A stretch of 64,000 bases of DNA, from positions 1,178,001-1,242,000 of the forward strand of contig JAPXFQ010002662.1 of NCBI GenBank assembly GCA_028564705.1. Reading direction: 5' to 3'. This document shows positions 32,965 to 45,675 of the stretch, piece after piece; within the stretch, counting starts at the first letter, position 1; every line of letters begins with the position of its first letter. The DNA is from Apricaphanius iberus. Taxonomy: Eukaryota; Chordata; Actinopteri; Cyprinodontiformes; Aphaniidae. A program made the position numbers and the translations under genes. The notes under the pieces were generated by a model, which was not told where the DNA came from, did no database searches, and saw only the letters and a program-made list of their open reading frames with translations.

Positions 32965-35165
32965 GAGGAGGGCCGCGACCAGCCCGGCCGTGACTAGCCA
33001 GGCCTAGGACAGAGCCAGAGCGAGCCCCTGGATCCGAGAACCGCACGCAGAAGACTGCGACGAAAGCGGGGGAAATGAGGAGGACTCTGGGTCAGACTGA
33101 GGGCACTCCCGCTAAAACCACCGATTACCAGTAGCTGGCCAACGTGAGATCGCTGGAAAATACGATGGATGAGCTGTGAGCCAGGATCAAATCTCACAGG
33201 AAGACCAGAACGTGCTCCAGCTTTATTATCGTTGAGACTTGGTTAACAAAGAACATCCCGGACCCAGCTATGAGTCTGGAGTGCTACTCTTTGTTCCAAG
33301 CAGACAGAACCGCGGACTCTGGTAAGCGAGGAGGGGGAGGTGTTTGTGTTTACATCAACAATGCATGGTGTAGAGATGCCCAGATGGTGCAGAGACACTG
33401 TTCACTGGACCTGGAGTTTTTACTGCTAAAATGTCGCCCTTTTTATCTACCGAGAGAGTTCACAGCGGTGTTTCTGGAGGCTGTTTATATACACCCGCAA
33501 GCGAACCAAGAACTCCATGACGTCATCAGCGAGCTGGAGATGGCCCAACCAGACGCACTGCAAATTTAGGCAGGTGACTTTAACCAGTGTAAACTTTGAA
33601 GTGATCTGCCTAAATATTATCAGCATGTGGACATTCCTACATGGGGGAAAAACACCTTAGATCACGTTCATAGTAACATCATAGTTGCTCTGAGAGCGGC
33701 AACACGCCCCCCCTTCAGGCAGTCTGATCACAAAATGGTGTTCCTGTACCCCGCCTACAAACAGAGTGTCAAACAAACAGATCCACTCATACAACAGGTC
33801 AACACAGCATCCCTGGTCTGTTACTCAGAGCATCCTGCCTGAATGACTACAGACCAGTAGCCTGAAGTGCTTTGAGAGAGTGGTACTTTCCCACATTCAG
33901 AGCAGCATACTAGACACTATAGACCCTCTGCAGTTCGCCTACAGGTGGAAACAGGTCCACCTCAAACGCCATCGCTGCTGCCCCACACGTCTCCCTCACC
34001 CACCTGGAGATTAAAGATTCCTTAGTCAGAATCCTCTTCATCGATTACAGCTCCTCCTTCAACATGGTGGTCCCCCACAAACTCACAGTACTTGGACTCC
34101 CCCCTTCCCTCTGTGACTGGGTCCTGGACTTCCTGACCTGCAGGCCACAGTCTGTCAGGATCGGGAACAGAACCTCAGCCAGCATCACCATGTACACCGG
34201 TACCCCACAGGGGTGTGTGCTCAGCCCCATCCTCTACACCCTTTTCACCCACGACTGCGTCGCCTCCCACCCAGACAACATCGTCCTGAAGTTTGCCGAC
34301 GACACCCCGGTGATAGGATGCATCAAAGAAGGGGACGAGACGTCCTACAAGAAGGAGGTGGACAGTCAGGTGACACGGTTCGTGGACAACAACCTCACCC
34401 TCAATGCAGACAAGACCAAGGAGATGATAGTGAACATGAGGAGGAAGTGGAGGAGACCTCATCAAGCACTGTTCATCCGAGCCCAAGAGGTGAAGAGGGT
34501 GAGCAGCTTTAAGTACCTGGGGGGCCACATAGGCGACGACCTCACCTGAATAACCAACAGGAGGTGAAGAAGGCTCACCAGCGGCTATTCTACTGAGGAG
34601 GCTAAGGAAATTTGGTGTGCCACCCAAGATCCTCAGCAACTTCTACTGCAGCATCATTGAGTCCATTTTGACCAACTGTATCACCATGTGGTACGGCAGC
34701 TTAACCATGAAAGACCACAAGCACCTGCAGAGAGTCAAAACTATATAAGATCACCAGAACACCACAACCCTCTAGCAGTGCATCTACAAGAAGAAAGTGA
34801 GGAAGAGAGCTGCTTTCATCATCAAGGACCCCACACACCCCCAGCACGATCTGTTCACACTTCTGCCCTCAGGACAGAGGTACGGGAGTGTGAAGAGCAG
34901 ACCTAACTAACTTAAATCATCTTTCTTCCCCCCAGCCATCAGACTGTTGAATAGCTAGAATTGCTAGTATATTCTTATCTGATTTTATTTATCTAATTTT
35001 ATTTTATTTGTCTGTTTTTTTTTATTATTGTGATTTGCACATTTGTTTCCGATTTGCACATTTATTTCTTGATAATTATGGCATCTTGGTGGGGGGTTCC
35101 GGGACAAAGTAAGAATTTCAGTGTACACAGTACAATTGACAATAAATACTTTGAATTTGAAATTG
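32965..35165 (+). mobile_element. CR1/Rex1-like LINE, internally deleted
   Basis: Endonuclease part 33230-33840: ETWLTKNIPD, CYSLFQADRTADSGKRGGG, then AGDFNQC and a DHKM motif (QSDHKMV). RT part 33845-34550: LNDYRPVA-type sequence with a stop, [65 protein letters not shown]. The region linking endonuclease and RT is missing at about 33840. The 3' end is CAATTGACAATAAATAC followed by TTTGAA-type repeats, typical of this group. Several stops make it dead. It interrupts the minisatellite. Confidence 0.75.
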
Positions 35166-36090
35166 AATTTATGCAGAACCTTGCGTCTTGGTGATGCAGA
35201 ACATTGTGTCTTGGAATCCGACGATAAAGAACCTTGTATCTTGGAGGCAAAAGTAGGTGGAGCGGAACATGTGGATGCTAGTTGAGACTATTTTGATTAA
35301 ATGGATGGTTATTATGGTGAAGCCGGCTGCAAAGCAGGATCTTGGCCGGCGACAATGAACTTTAATTCTAGGAGACCGACAGAGTTGAACCTTGAGAATT
35401 GGACGCCAGCAGCTGTGAACCTTGAGATTTGGAGGCCGACGGCTTTGAACTTTGAAACTTGGAGGCTGGCAGCGGTGAATCTTGAGACATGGAGGCTTTG
35501 TACATTATACTTTATCTTGGGATTGTGTTGTGGTTGAGAAGTGTATGGTAGTTGGTATAACAGAACCTTGTTTATTGAAGACTGGCAGCGATGAACCTTT
35601 TGTTTAGGTGTGAGGCGGCAGCGGTGAACCTTGTGGCTTGGGAGGCGACTGGGATGAGGCTTACGCTGAGGCGAGGACCGGCAGAGTTGAACTTTGTGGT
35701 GGCCAGGAGGCTGGCTGGACTATAGCTTGTGATAAGGCTGGCTGGACCAAGGCTTGTGCTGACTTGAAAGTCGGCAGAGGTGAACCTTTTAGTGGGGCAA
35801 CAGCCGGGGAGATTAACCTTGTAGTGAAGTGATGGCTGGCAGAACTGAACCTTGTAGTGAGGCGATGGTAAACAGGGTTGAACTTTGTAGTGAAGTGATA
35901 GCTGGCTGAGCTGAACCTTGTAGAAAAGCGCAGGCCAGTAGGCCTGAATCTCGTGGCTTGGAAATCGGCGGGCGAGCATCTTGTTGCTTGGGGCCAGCAG
36001 GCCTGAGTCTTATGCTTTGAAGACCAACAACAAAACTGGGACCCACGACGAGACTTAGATAACCCTCAGAGGTGCGTAGACTGCTCTTAT
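35166..36090. repeat. 30/33-bp coding-like minisatellite, right block
   Basis: Continues the left block after the LINE: GAACCTTGAGATTTGGAGGC plus CGACGGCTTT, then 33-bp units such as GAACCTTGTAGTGAGGCGAT. Same unit, same orientation, so one array was split. Confidence 0.8.
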
Positions 36091-36199
36091 CGTGGAGGCG
36101 CTAAGGACCCACGACGTGGTGGCGTAGGGGACCAATGACATGGTGGCATAGAGGACGCTCTGAAGGCATAGACAACCATCTGGAGAAAGGCGTAGATGA

Positions 36200-37275
36200 T
36201 CCTCTGTAGGAAGGCGTGTCTTCACCAATTCGGGGAGGACAGGAGCTGGAGGAATGTCTTCTCAGACCCGTCTTTCAAGTCCCACCATACCGTACTGTGA
36301 TGGCTCTCTTAAGGGTTTTTAATGATGTTCTCTTAACTATTGACCCTGGGAAGGCAACTGTGTTAGTGCTTTTAGACTTATCTGCAGCCTTTGATACCGT
36401 TGATCACCAGATTCTCCTGTTCGGTCCGGAGCACTATATAGGCATCCAGGGTGTTAGCGTTGAACTGGTTTATATCTTATCTTGCAGACGTTTACAGTAA
36501 ACGTGGGACAATTCTTTTCCTCATCTGCGTTTTTTTCTCGGGTGTTCCACAAGGTTCCATTTTGGGCCATCTTTTATTTTCTATATATGTGCTACCCCTT
36601 GGTTCGATCCAATATTATTATATTATATTCCTGATAGTTCCCAATGCGCTTCCATAAATGCATTAGTAAATTGCTTTACTGACGTTAAAGTCTGGTTACA
36701 AACAAATTTGCTAACACTGAATGAGAAAAAGACTGAAGTTATTGTTTTTGGAAGCCCTGAGTTATCAGCCAAAGTAGGTAGTGTCCTAGCCCCATTTGAT
36801 CTATTTTCTGTCATGTATCATCATGTCTAGGATCAATTACTGTATTCACTTTACTTTGGTCTGGATCAGTCCTCCATTTAAAGCTTGCAGCTGGCACAAA
36901 ATGCTGCAGCTCATCTATTGACAGGTAGGGGGCACCAGGAGCATTATACCCTGTGCTGGCAGCCTTACACTAGCTTCCGATCTCACACAGGAGTCTGTTA
37001 AAATTTTTTATGTTTTAAATCTTTGCATGGGTTAGCTCCCTTATACTTAACAGAACTACTACAGAGACATGCCCCCACTAGGGCTCTGAGGATCTCCTTC
37101 CAACATTTATTAGTAGTACCATTTTCGAGACTTAAAGGGTCTTCCATATGTCCACCCAAGCTCTGGAACGAGCTTCCCTTGCAGATCAGGGCTGCTCAGT
37201 CTCTTGAAGATTTTAAATCTTGCACTGATCAACTGCTTACGTTTGTTTTAGCCACCATATTCTTCTTCTAATACT
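36200..37275 (+). mobile_element. L2-like LINE reverse transcriptase remnant
   Basis: Frames in pieces: VLLDLSAAFDTVDHQILL (36216-36500), then SGVPQGSILGHLLFSIYVLP (36451-36657), NEKKTEVIVFG (about 36720), and HGLAPLYLTELLQRHAPTRA, PKLWNELPLQIRAAQSLEDF (37023-37271). The order matches the RT and C-terminal tail of L2-like LINEs. The YADD block is lost and many frameshifts are present. Confidence 0.75.
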
Positions 37276-38330
37276 ACTGTCTTGTTGTTGATTGTCACTT
37301 CCCCATCGCCCTATTTCCTGAGGTGCGCAGTCGGGGGGCTGGTTGTGGAGAACTCAGATTCCCAATCACAATAACTGGGTAGCTTAGTTGAGCGTTCAAA
37401 AGTCTGATTTCAGACTTTTGAAATGCCCCCCAACCATACGTCATAATGCTATCTTAGCATTCATGGCCTTGCCTACAAAGCTTTAAATTGCCCATGGGAA
37501 TGTTGTTTTTGGCAAAGTGAAAGCCTAGCAATTTACCGCTGCTAGATGCTATGGACATTACAGTACTGGCTTTGCCTGGAGGTTGTACTTAAAAGAAGGA
37601 TCTGTACCATCAGAACAGTGGAACACCAGCTCCCAGGCTGTAAGTAGTGTTTTGCTTTTCACCCAGTGTTTTACTGTCAAGTATTGTGTTAAAACGTACC
37701 ATGACATTGAAATGTACTACCTCGGCTAACATCTGGTGCTCCTGACAGCCTCCTATCAGGTGCAGTTGTTACACAAGCACACTCTACGCTGTAAAACGTT
37801 TTTTCCCCTAGTTAACAGTCACATTAAGCATATGATAAAATATGTAAGCCCTAAGCATAATGTAATCCTTTGAAAATTTCAATTTCAGATAATAGTTTTA
37901 TTACTATGACACCTAATATTCAGGGTAGATGATTAGGCTAATATCTCTCACCAGCACCATAATTTTCCTGAACTTGAGAAATAGTTTTAAATTAAAATAA
38001 ATCAACTAAATACATTTAATTTAAATGAATTCTTAAATTAAGGTTTGCTAGCTACCTTTTTAGTCTGGCTTTTATGTAGCAGTACTATGTTAAATATATG
38101 GTTACCACTTATTATAAATCTAGTTATTAATTTATCCATCAGTAATTCAATTCATTTACATTAACATCTTTGTTCAAATGAACATGTAAGTCTTTAGTTC
38201 TCACTACCTCTTCACTGTGGTCTGTTTCTACCGAAAAACAGCATGGAAAGTTGGGGGTCTGCTCTCTATGCAAATACATAGTATTTTGAATGAGCTGAAT
38301 TCATGATGGTTTTTTCAGACAATAGAACAA
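37276..38330. other. No gene recognised
   Basis: AT-rich sequence with short inverted repeats (GTCTGATTTCAGACTTTTGA near 37403). No family recognised. Confidence 0.3.
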
Positions 38331-38475
38331 GTATTAAATGATTAGCGGAATGTGGCCCAGTATGGCATGGTATGATTTTTATTTAGACAGGGACAGAGCA
38401 CAATTTAACATTGATCAAGAGTGAAGATGCTTTGTACCAAGTTATAGCAAAAATGCTAATTTCCACCTGTAGTCC

Positions 38476-38519
38476 CTGGGCAGGTTGACTTTTACAGTAG
38501 TAAAAGTCAACCTGCCCAG
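38476..38519. repeat. Perfect 20-bp inverted repeat with 4-base loop
   Basis: Left arm CTGGGCAGGTTGACTTTTAC at 38476-38495, loop AGTA, right arm at 38500-38519 is its exact reverse complement. Confidence 0.95.
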
Positions 38520-38701
38520 TTTATTTAGTATTTGACAATGGTGATAGCTGGGTTTCTTATCTTGGATATTGACTGCATACTTATATAATGATTCAAGAGG
38601 CCCCAGAACCGTTTTAAAGCCCTGTGACCAACTCAATAAGCAATACACAAAATGTGACAAGATCATAGAGTTCAGGTACAAATGGGAAGCCTCCGTGGTA
38701 A

Positions 38702-39040
38702 GAATGGTAAATGGTAAATGGCTTGCATTTGTATAGCGCTTTACTCAGTCCCTACAGACCCCAAAGCGCTTTACACTACATTCAGTCATCCACCCATTCA
38801 CGCACACATTCACACACTGATGATGGCAAGCTACGTTGTAGCCACAGCTGCCCTGGGGTGCACTGACAGAGGCGAGGCTGCCGGACAATGGCGCCACCGG
38901 GCCCTCTGACCACCACCAGTAGGCAATGGGTGAAGTGTCTTGCCCAAGGACACAACGACTGAAACCGTCAGAGCCGGGGCTTGAACTGGCAACCTTCCGA
39001 TTACAAGGCAAACACACAACTCCTGAGCCACAGTCGCACA
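38702..39040 (-). mobile_element. tRNA-derived SINE in the LINE
   Basis: On the minus strand the head reads GTGGCTCAGGAGTTGTGTG and GGTTGCCAGTTCAAGCCCC, matching pol III A and B boxes. The body has CTTGGGCAAGACACTTC and AAAGCGCT motifs, ending in a TTTACCATT microsatellite at the plus-strand left end (GGTAAATGGTAAATGG). Confidence 0.75.
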
Positions 39041-39760
39041 GAGACCCCCATATGTATTTAAAGTTAGAGAAGTTAAATTTTAAAGAGTTTTGAAGTTTTT
39101 TTACGTGACTTTTGAAAGTCAGAGTTGGGTCCAGGGTTACACCTAGGTAGGTGAATTTCGTTAAATTTTTTTATTTTTTTACCATGAATAAAGACATTTG
39201 GATAATTTATGCGTTTACCTCTATTAAAGTAAAAATTTACCTCTAGTAAAGCACGTTGCGACTGTTTTGTCAGTATTTAATGTCAGACAGTTTTGACTCA
39301 GCCAGTCAGATACTTTTTGCATTTGGTCAGTTAATTTTGTTGCCACATCACTTTTTTTTTTTTCATGCACGTACAGTACTGTATCATCTTCGTACATGAT
39401 GACATTGGCAGTGCAGACAGAGGGGAGGTCATTGATGTAAACACTAAAAAGCAAAGAACTAGGATGGAGCCTTGCGGCCCTACCATGGTGTAATCTTTAG
39501 GTGGAGAGAGGGCGTTTTTTTATTCTCACAGACTTTTGTCTGCCACTGAGATATGACTTGATCCAGTTTATTGTCTGATTAGAGAGTTGATAGTGTCTCA
39601 TTTTGCTAAGGAGAACATTGTGGCTGACCGTGTCAAAAGCTTTACAGATGTCAAGGAACACCGCACCCATCACACCTCCTCGGTCGAGGCTGGATTTCAT
39701 TTCCTCAGTAAAGTAGCAGCAGGAAGCTAGAGTATTTACTCCTAAAACCAAATTGGAGAG

Positions 39761-40130
39761 GGTTTAAGAACGCATTACTGTCAATTTGTTCAGTCAGTTG
39801 TTCAGAAAGCTTAACATCCATGGCTTCAGTAAGCATTCAGGAGATGTTCCTGGGTCTTCATAATATTTATTGATGTACTGTTTTATCTTCAAAGCTGAGA
39901 CAAACTTGTTATTTTTTTAAACTGCCAAATTAACAATAACGAACCTAAGCTGCTGTTTATACTACATGACCAGCAGGGGGAGCTTTAACGACTCAAAACT
40001 AATTCTGTATGTAAAGAAACGTTTAAAAGGCAAGAAAGGAAGCAAAAATCCTTCATTGAACAATCTACAAATAGTAAACATGATCAGATTAAAACTTGAG
40101 GTACAGAACAAAAATTATTGTTGTCAAGGA
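39761..40130. other. No gene recognised
   Basis: Some residual LINE-like sequence near 39761-39860; otherwise nothing identified. Confidence 0.3.
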
Positions 40131-40319
40131 TGAAGGACCGGGTTTCCCTCCCATTCCACGAGATACTGTCATCCTTCGGACCGCGTATGCTGAATGCCCC
40201 TCATATTCAGGGAGATAAAAGGAGGGCACAAGGTGCTGGAATGGACTGGTTTCATCTAAAGGTTTGATGGATCTGTAGAGATAAGGGGAACTTAAGGCGG
40301 ATGGCTGAGGAACTACTGA

Positions 40320-41060
40320 CTAATTTTGATTGTATTTCGTAGGGTTCGATGGCTCTGTGGAATAGTGTTTTAGACATGGACTTGTGGGGAATGTCATGGG
40401 AAGATAACCAAACTCTCTAACCAGGAAAATACATAGGAGCAGTATGTTCTGTTGATCAATATGGTTGAAAGCAGTGATGATAGAGATCCAGATCATTTTA
40501 CAGCAAAGAATGTGATGATCAACAGATGTGACACCGATAATTTTCTCTTTTGAGGGGAAAAATGGTAGTTGGTAACCAAGAGATAATTCAAATGTAAACA
40601 AACCCGAGGCGGTGGAGACGTGTGAATTGTGGGCATACTTTATCCAGGAAATGTTTTGACTCCAATATGAGGGGGTTGGTGGATGTGACACAACGAAAGG
40701 CTGCTTCAAAATCTCGATTCATTCTTTACATAATTCTATTTGACTTTGGGTGGTAACCAGAGGTAGGGAGCAGAAAAGAAGTGTTTCCAAACTTGAGAAA
40801 AATACTGGGGACCATAGTCAGACAGGATGTCTTGTGGGATTCCAGGCAGGCAGGAGTTGAGCAGTTTGCAGGGCTGTAGGAAGTTTCTATACCACAAGTA
40901 GATGGCAGGGTTTGGAAAAACTTACGATGATTGTGAGTTTGGTGGTCATACTTTGGAGGGTGGAAGGCCAGTGGCAATGTGGGACCAAGGTTGTGAGGGT
41001 ATAAAGAGAGTTCCGCAGAGGATTGTGTGGTGGTCTTGAATCGGAACAAACAGGACAGCC
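40320..41060 (-). mobile_element. Ty3/gypsy integrase fragment
   Basis: In broken minus-strand frames: SLYTLTTLVPHCHW-like start, LPTALQTAQLLPAW, SGYHPKSNRI (40726-41049), then YWSQNISWIKYAHNSHVSTA, FELSLGYQLPFFPSKE (40320-40709). These correspond to the integrase core and the NSL.S.ATG.SPFE.SLGYQPPLFP segment of fish gypsy elements. Several stops; no LTR or other domain found. Confidence 0.75.
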
Positions 41061-42560
41061 GAAAATGTGATCTTTAATATCTTTATGAAAGGGATGGTCA
41101 TGAGAGTCTTCAACTGATCAGAGAAATTATTTGACTGACGCAGGGATTACATTTGATCTCAGAGGTGTGGATCCAATGGATAATATACCAAAAAACAAAA
41201 AAAACTATATAGGGTTTGTTGGTGGTACAGTACCTTGATCAAGTTCTTACTATTAAGCTTGGGTTATGATGTCCTTGATCTCCCAGGTCGGAGCGCCCAC
41301 GGTACAACTAAGAGAAACAATGGATTTGGGAATAGAATATTCTACGTTGGATGCATGGACTCTGGAGAGGGTGTTAGTTTAGAGGGTTAGGGTGTTAGAG
41401 GGAGTTAGGAGAAGTTGAATCCTGAGAAACGTAGAGACCATTGTGACTTTTGAAATTTCAGTATCTGGGCTATGTGAAGATGAGGTAGATTTCTATGATC
41501 GGTCCCTCCAACCAATGGTACAATTCTTGCAATACACATGAGGAAAAAGCTACAGTTGAGCGGGATACACGAGTATCCGGTACGGATAAAGGAATTTTGC
41601 CGAGTACAAGTTCCATAACGTGTTTTGTTGATTTGCTATTTAGATATTGGATTCTCCTAATTTTACACACCTCTATAGTTTTCTAATTAATTGTGCACTT
41701 TATGTTAAATTCCACAAATTTTCTATTTAAAATAATGATCCAACGGTTGGCATTATTACAATGTACAGGCTTGTTTATGTACTAAGATGCATTTCTCAAA
41801 CGTATCTTTCCTACAGTTCATAGTTTAGCTCAAATTTGTCTTCAACTAGAATTATTTATGATCTGACATTGTTAACCATAAATTATTCATTGCCCCCTTG
41901 ACGAGGTCAGAACTGGCCTCGTCACTCAAGTTAATGGTAGAAGTTTTACACCCATTGTAACTAAGTTAGCTGTTCTAAGTGTGGTTCCTTGTGTTGGTAC
42001 TAAATGGCAGTGGGCTTGGGGTAGCAGCTACTGTCAGTGCTGCCAGATTGATGATTCACATTACTGGCTGGTGTAGTTACAGTTGCGGTTGTTAACCCTG
42101 TTAGCAATGAACAGGTGAGGGTTCTGTTAATTGTTCTCACAAAACTTTGAAACCAGAAATATATATTTTGTTCCTATTTACTTGTTTAATTTCCCTATAG
42201 ATGTTAAAGTGTCTATATGTTTGTGATCTATGTGTGATTGTGCTTTAAATTTGCTGAATACTGGTAACTGACTGAACTGGTTTGGTCCGGTGGGTGGCAT
42301 ATTGCATCATACTTTCGTTCCGATTTACTTAACTTTGCTGGGGTGGACAGTTCCTTCTGGCTGCTCTCTTTTGCAGTTGCTATGGGGATTGGGCGTTGTT
42401 TTCTGTTCCTCTAGGTGTCATCTTCACCTCCTTCAGGACCAGCCCTTTTTCCTGCTATTACTGACTTTGGTCTGGATGCCGGTTGGTGTTGTTTGGACCA
42501 CATCTGATGAATTCTCACGCCTTGGTTTGTGTTATTTCCTCCAAGTTAATGTGACGATCT
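41061..42560. other. No gene recognised
   Basis: Some of 41061-41170 may extend the gypsy fragment. The rest has only short frames. No repeat family recognised. Confidence 0.3.
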
Positions 42561-42569
42561 GGCCTCAGG

Positions 42570-43099
42570 CCATGTCCACACATAGCCGGGGTTTTTTTTA
42601 AACGAAGATTTTCCTCTGCTCCTTGGAAAAAAAATCTCCATTCACACGTAACCGGATAAAGGCGTTTTTCAGCACATTCATAGACGGGGCAAACCTGTAG
42701 GGCGCAGTAGTTCTCCCCAGTCCTATCCGCCAAGAAAAACTTTATATCCTCTATCTTCAGCACGCAGCAGTCATACAGCTTATAAAAGCAAACAAACAAG
42801 ACGCGCTTTAACAATGGATGATACCAACACAGCGCTGAGGAAATAAATGCTGTTTTCGAGAGTAAACACAGGTCGCACATGTGGTGTTGGAGCATTTTTT
42901 GTTGCGGATAGTGGCGTCACAGCTCTTAAAACTCTGTTTTCAACCGTCCACACGCAGATACTGAAAACGGAGAAAACGCAAATCTCCACTTTGGCCGGAG
43001 TTTTTAAAAAGCGTAATTTTTGGTGCTACATGTGGATAACAGGCCAAACCGTAGAAAAATATCTCCGCTTTGTGAGATACCCGGCTACGTGTAGACAGG
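42570..43099. mobile_element. hAT-type MITE, 530 bp
   Basis: Left terminus CCATGTCCACACATAGCCGG; right terminus inverted CCTGTCTACACGTAGCCGG. GCCTCAGG flanks both ends (42562-42569, 43100-43107), an 8-bp duplication typical of hAT. Because GCCTCAGG is nearly palindromic, part could instead be terminus. Confidence 0.8.
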
Positions 43100-43107
43100 G
43101 CCTCAGG

Positions 43108-45670
43108 GTCCACTGGGGTCCATTGGCTCTGCTAAGGGCACCTTTCTTTTCTCCATCTCCTGCAGAGAATTGCTTGTAGACACTAAGTAATCTGATATGT
43201 TATTATAATAACTTAAGTGTGATTGCGGAAGCGAAGGATCCTTCATCGTGCAGCTGTGTAGATCGGCATTTCAATTAGTAGCAAATTAGTTTTGCATTCT
43301 AAAATGCTGAAAGTGGCAAAATCATCTAGCCAGATTAGTTTTGAACATGCACATATCTTGTTAGTTTCATCAATTACTCAATAAATATATTATTGGGTAA
43401 ATAATCATTATTTCTGATAAAATCACTTTCTAAGCTAAAATTAAAGTGATCTGTTTTATCAGTAAGAGTGAGATCATAGGCACACAAGGCTTAGAATGAG
43501 GTTGGTTTCATTTTCAGACGCGCTCCACACTAATCAGTTCACACTCTAGCTATGGCTAACATGCTTTGATTTAGATTTTTGGAATCTAGCATTTACATTT
43601 TCAGTAATGATCATACGTAATATTTATTCTGCTGTTAACAAATAATATTTTCAAAAAATGTCTAAAATTGTCATTTACATTATTGTCTCAAAGAAGTGCA
43701 AGACATGCTTTCCCATACTTTCCCTAAAGGTTTTGCTTTATTTTAGAGCAATTTTTTTTGCAAAAATAGTCACTAAATAGCTGGTTGAATTTAGATACTG
43801 TGGTTTAGTAAATATTGTTGCTTTGTTGCTATCTAAATTTTTATTTAGTTGACACATTGCACACCTTCCCAAATGATTTGTTTGCAATTTACTTAAGCCT
43901 AATGGCACCTGGAAATTGAATGTTTGTTTATTTGCTTAACTTACATGAGGTATTACTGGATTTAATTTCTCTAAGGGTTTGTTAGCCCTTTTCCCATGCT
44001 TTTTGACCATAACTATTTTTCATCACCCAATGTAACTAAATTATATTGTTTCCTTTTTCTACCTTAACTACAATCACGTCTACTAGTTGCATCTACCCAT
44101 GAAATCCTGAGTTGTCTAAGCAAGACTGAACTTAAATCCACAAAATGTCTTCAACCTCAGACGTACTCCACAGCACCCCGATCCAACTTAGTGTCCATGG
44201 GGGTAAGCTAGTTTAGTTTCCACTGACCAACAGTTTCATGGGGGAGCACCTCTTTGACCTTTTCTCTAGGCTCTGTGGTTAAAAAGTCACTTTATTCGCC
44301 AGTCAGCTGATGACTGAACACATTGTTCATGGGATGAGGAAGGAGGAGGAATTTTTTGTGTATAATGAATAATGCATCCCCTATTATTTCAAATAGTAAT
44401 AAAGTTATGAATGATGCATCATTTTCTACACAATTCCATATGTCCTCTGAGCTACTGGGATGCTTTAAAACGCATCCCCTGTTATCTCCAAGGATGATTG
44501 AGTTATTATGTAGGCTATAGACTATAATAATAATTTTCTACACAGTTGCACTTGCTGTATGAGCTTCTACTTGGGTAGGAATCCCAGCTCTGTGGGACAA
44601 TTATGGGTTTAAACTTTGGCATCTTCCAAATTTCCATTGCCAAAAGATACCCAGCTCGAGTTCTTGAACAGGAGTATACACAAACAACCAGGTAGAAGGA
44701 TTTTGATACTTTATTGAGAAATAAAATACTGTTTTAACGTAATGAACTTCATAATAACAAAAGTTTTAGCCCCCAACCCCCCAGACTCTTTATGAAGACT
44801 GCTGTTTAAGAAGTTTTAGATTAACCGGTCACAAAATTGTGCAGTCTACCATTACAAGCGGATAGAACATTTTTCCTACTCATACTGTGTCCTGTTTGCG
44901 TCGATATCAGCCCTTTAATCCCCACTTTAAAAAGTTTAGATGTTATAAAATGCTTTAACTGTTATGCTGTTAGTAGAAACAACGCGTAGAATGTGACACA
45001 TAAACACCAGAGCGCCGAAAAATACATCGAAGACACAGTGACGTTAAAACAGTATAAAGTCAAAAGTGTTTGGATTTCTTTTTTATATATAGCCTACATT
45101 CAACTGTGATAACGTTTTACGTTTTCAGGATGCACATGCATGAGAACCGTGGTAATATGACAAGTATATGTAAAAGGTGTTGCGTTGCTGATATTTTAAT
45201 CCGTTTTCTCATCGTTATCAGCGAGTTTACAACGATGCGCGTTCCCGCGGCAGGGGATGCAAATCTAGGCAGGCAAACGCACTGCTTTGCCGGCGGGATG
45301 GAAAGAGCGGTGCTAGGTGGCTAGTTAGCGTGTCCTCATTCAGACTGGCTGCAGTCGCATTACTCAGAGTTCTAATAGTTTCTGCTGAGGCCAGTATCGT
45401 ATTCAGTAAGGCAGCTGCTTCGCTGAGGTTACGTTCAGGCTGCTGAGCAGATATTAGTATAGGATTGATCTAAAATAAATCTTTGTGTCATCAACTTCTC
45501 CCACTTCTTCTGCGTTTGTTTTGAAAATGCGCTCCTTTTTTCTACGACTTCCGTTTCAAGTGGAATTTGCCTCTCACACATACAAGTAAAATCACTCTCA
45601 CACATAGCAGTAGAATTGCTTTTACACATACTAGTGAAATTTGATTTAAAAAATGTTAGTGTAGTATGTG
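43108..45670. other. No gene recognised
   Basis: AT-rich, with direct repeats of 'GCATCCCCT.TTAT.TC' near 44370 and 44470. No exon or repeat family identified. Confidence 0.3.
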
Positions 45671-45675
45671 AATGA

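Larger units (their letters stand above)
38442..39760 (-). mobile_element. LINE reverse transcriptase remnant, minus strand, with SINE inside
   Basis: The minus strand gives GAVFLDICKAFDTVSHNVLL, INWIKSYLSGRQKSVR (39751-39497), LFSVYINDLPSVC, MYEDDTVLYVH, NCLTLNTDKTVATCF (39454-39224), then after the SINE SHFVYCLLSWSQGF and PLESLYKYAVN (38681-38442). This is a CR1/L2/I-group type RT with YEDD in place of YADD, truncated at both ends and frameshifted. Confidence 0.7.

Noticed and set aside
32363..33046. A 227-codon minus-strand frame with a repeating pattern
   Set aside because: It is a translation of the 30/33-bp minisatellite; the other strand is also open, with no recognised domain.
42515..42989. 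Overlapping frames of 70-126 codons across the 42.5-43.1 kb segment
   Set aside because: They fall in the hAT MITE and its termini, and both strands are open; no protein motif.
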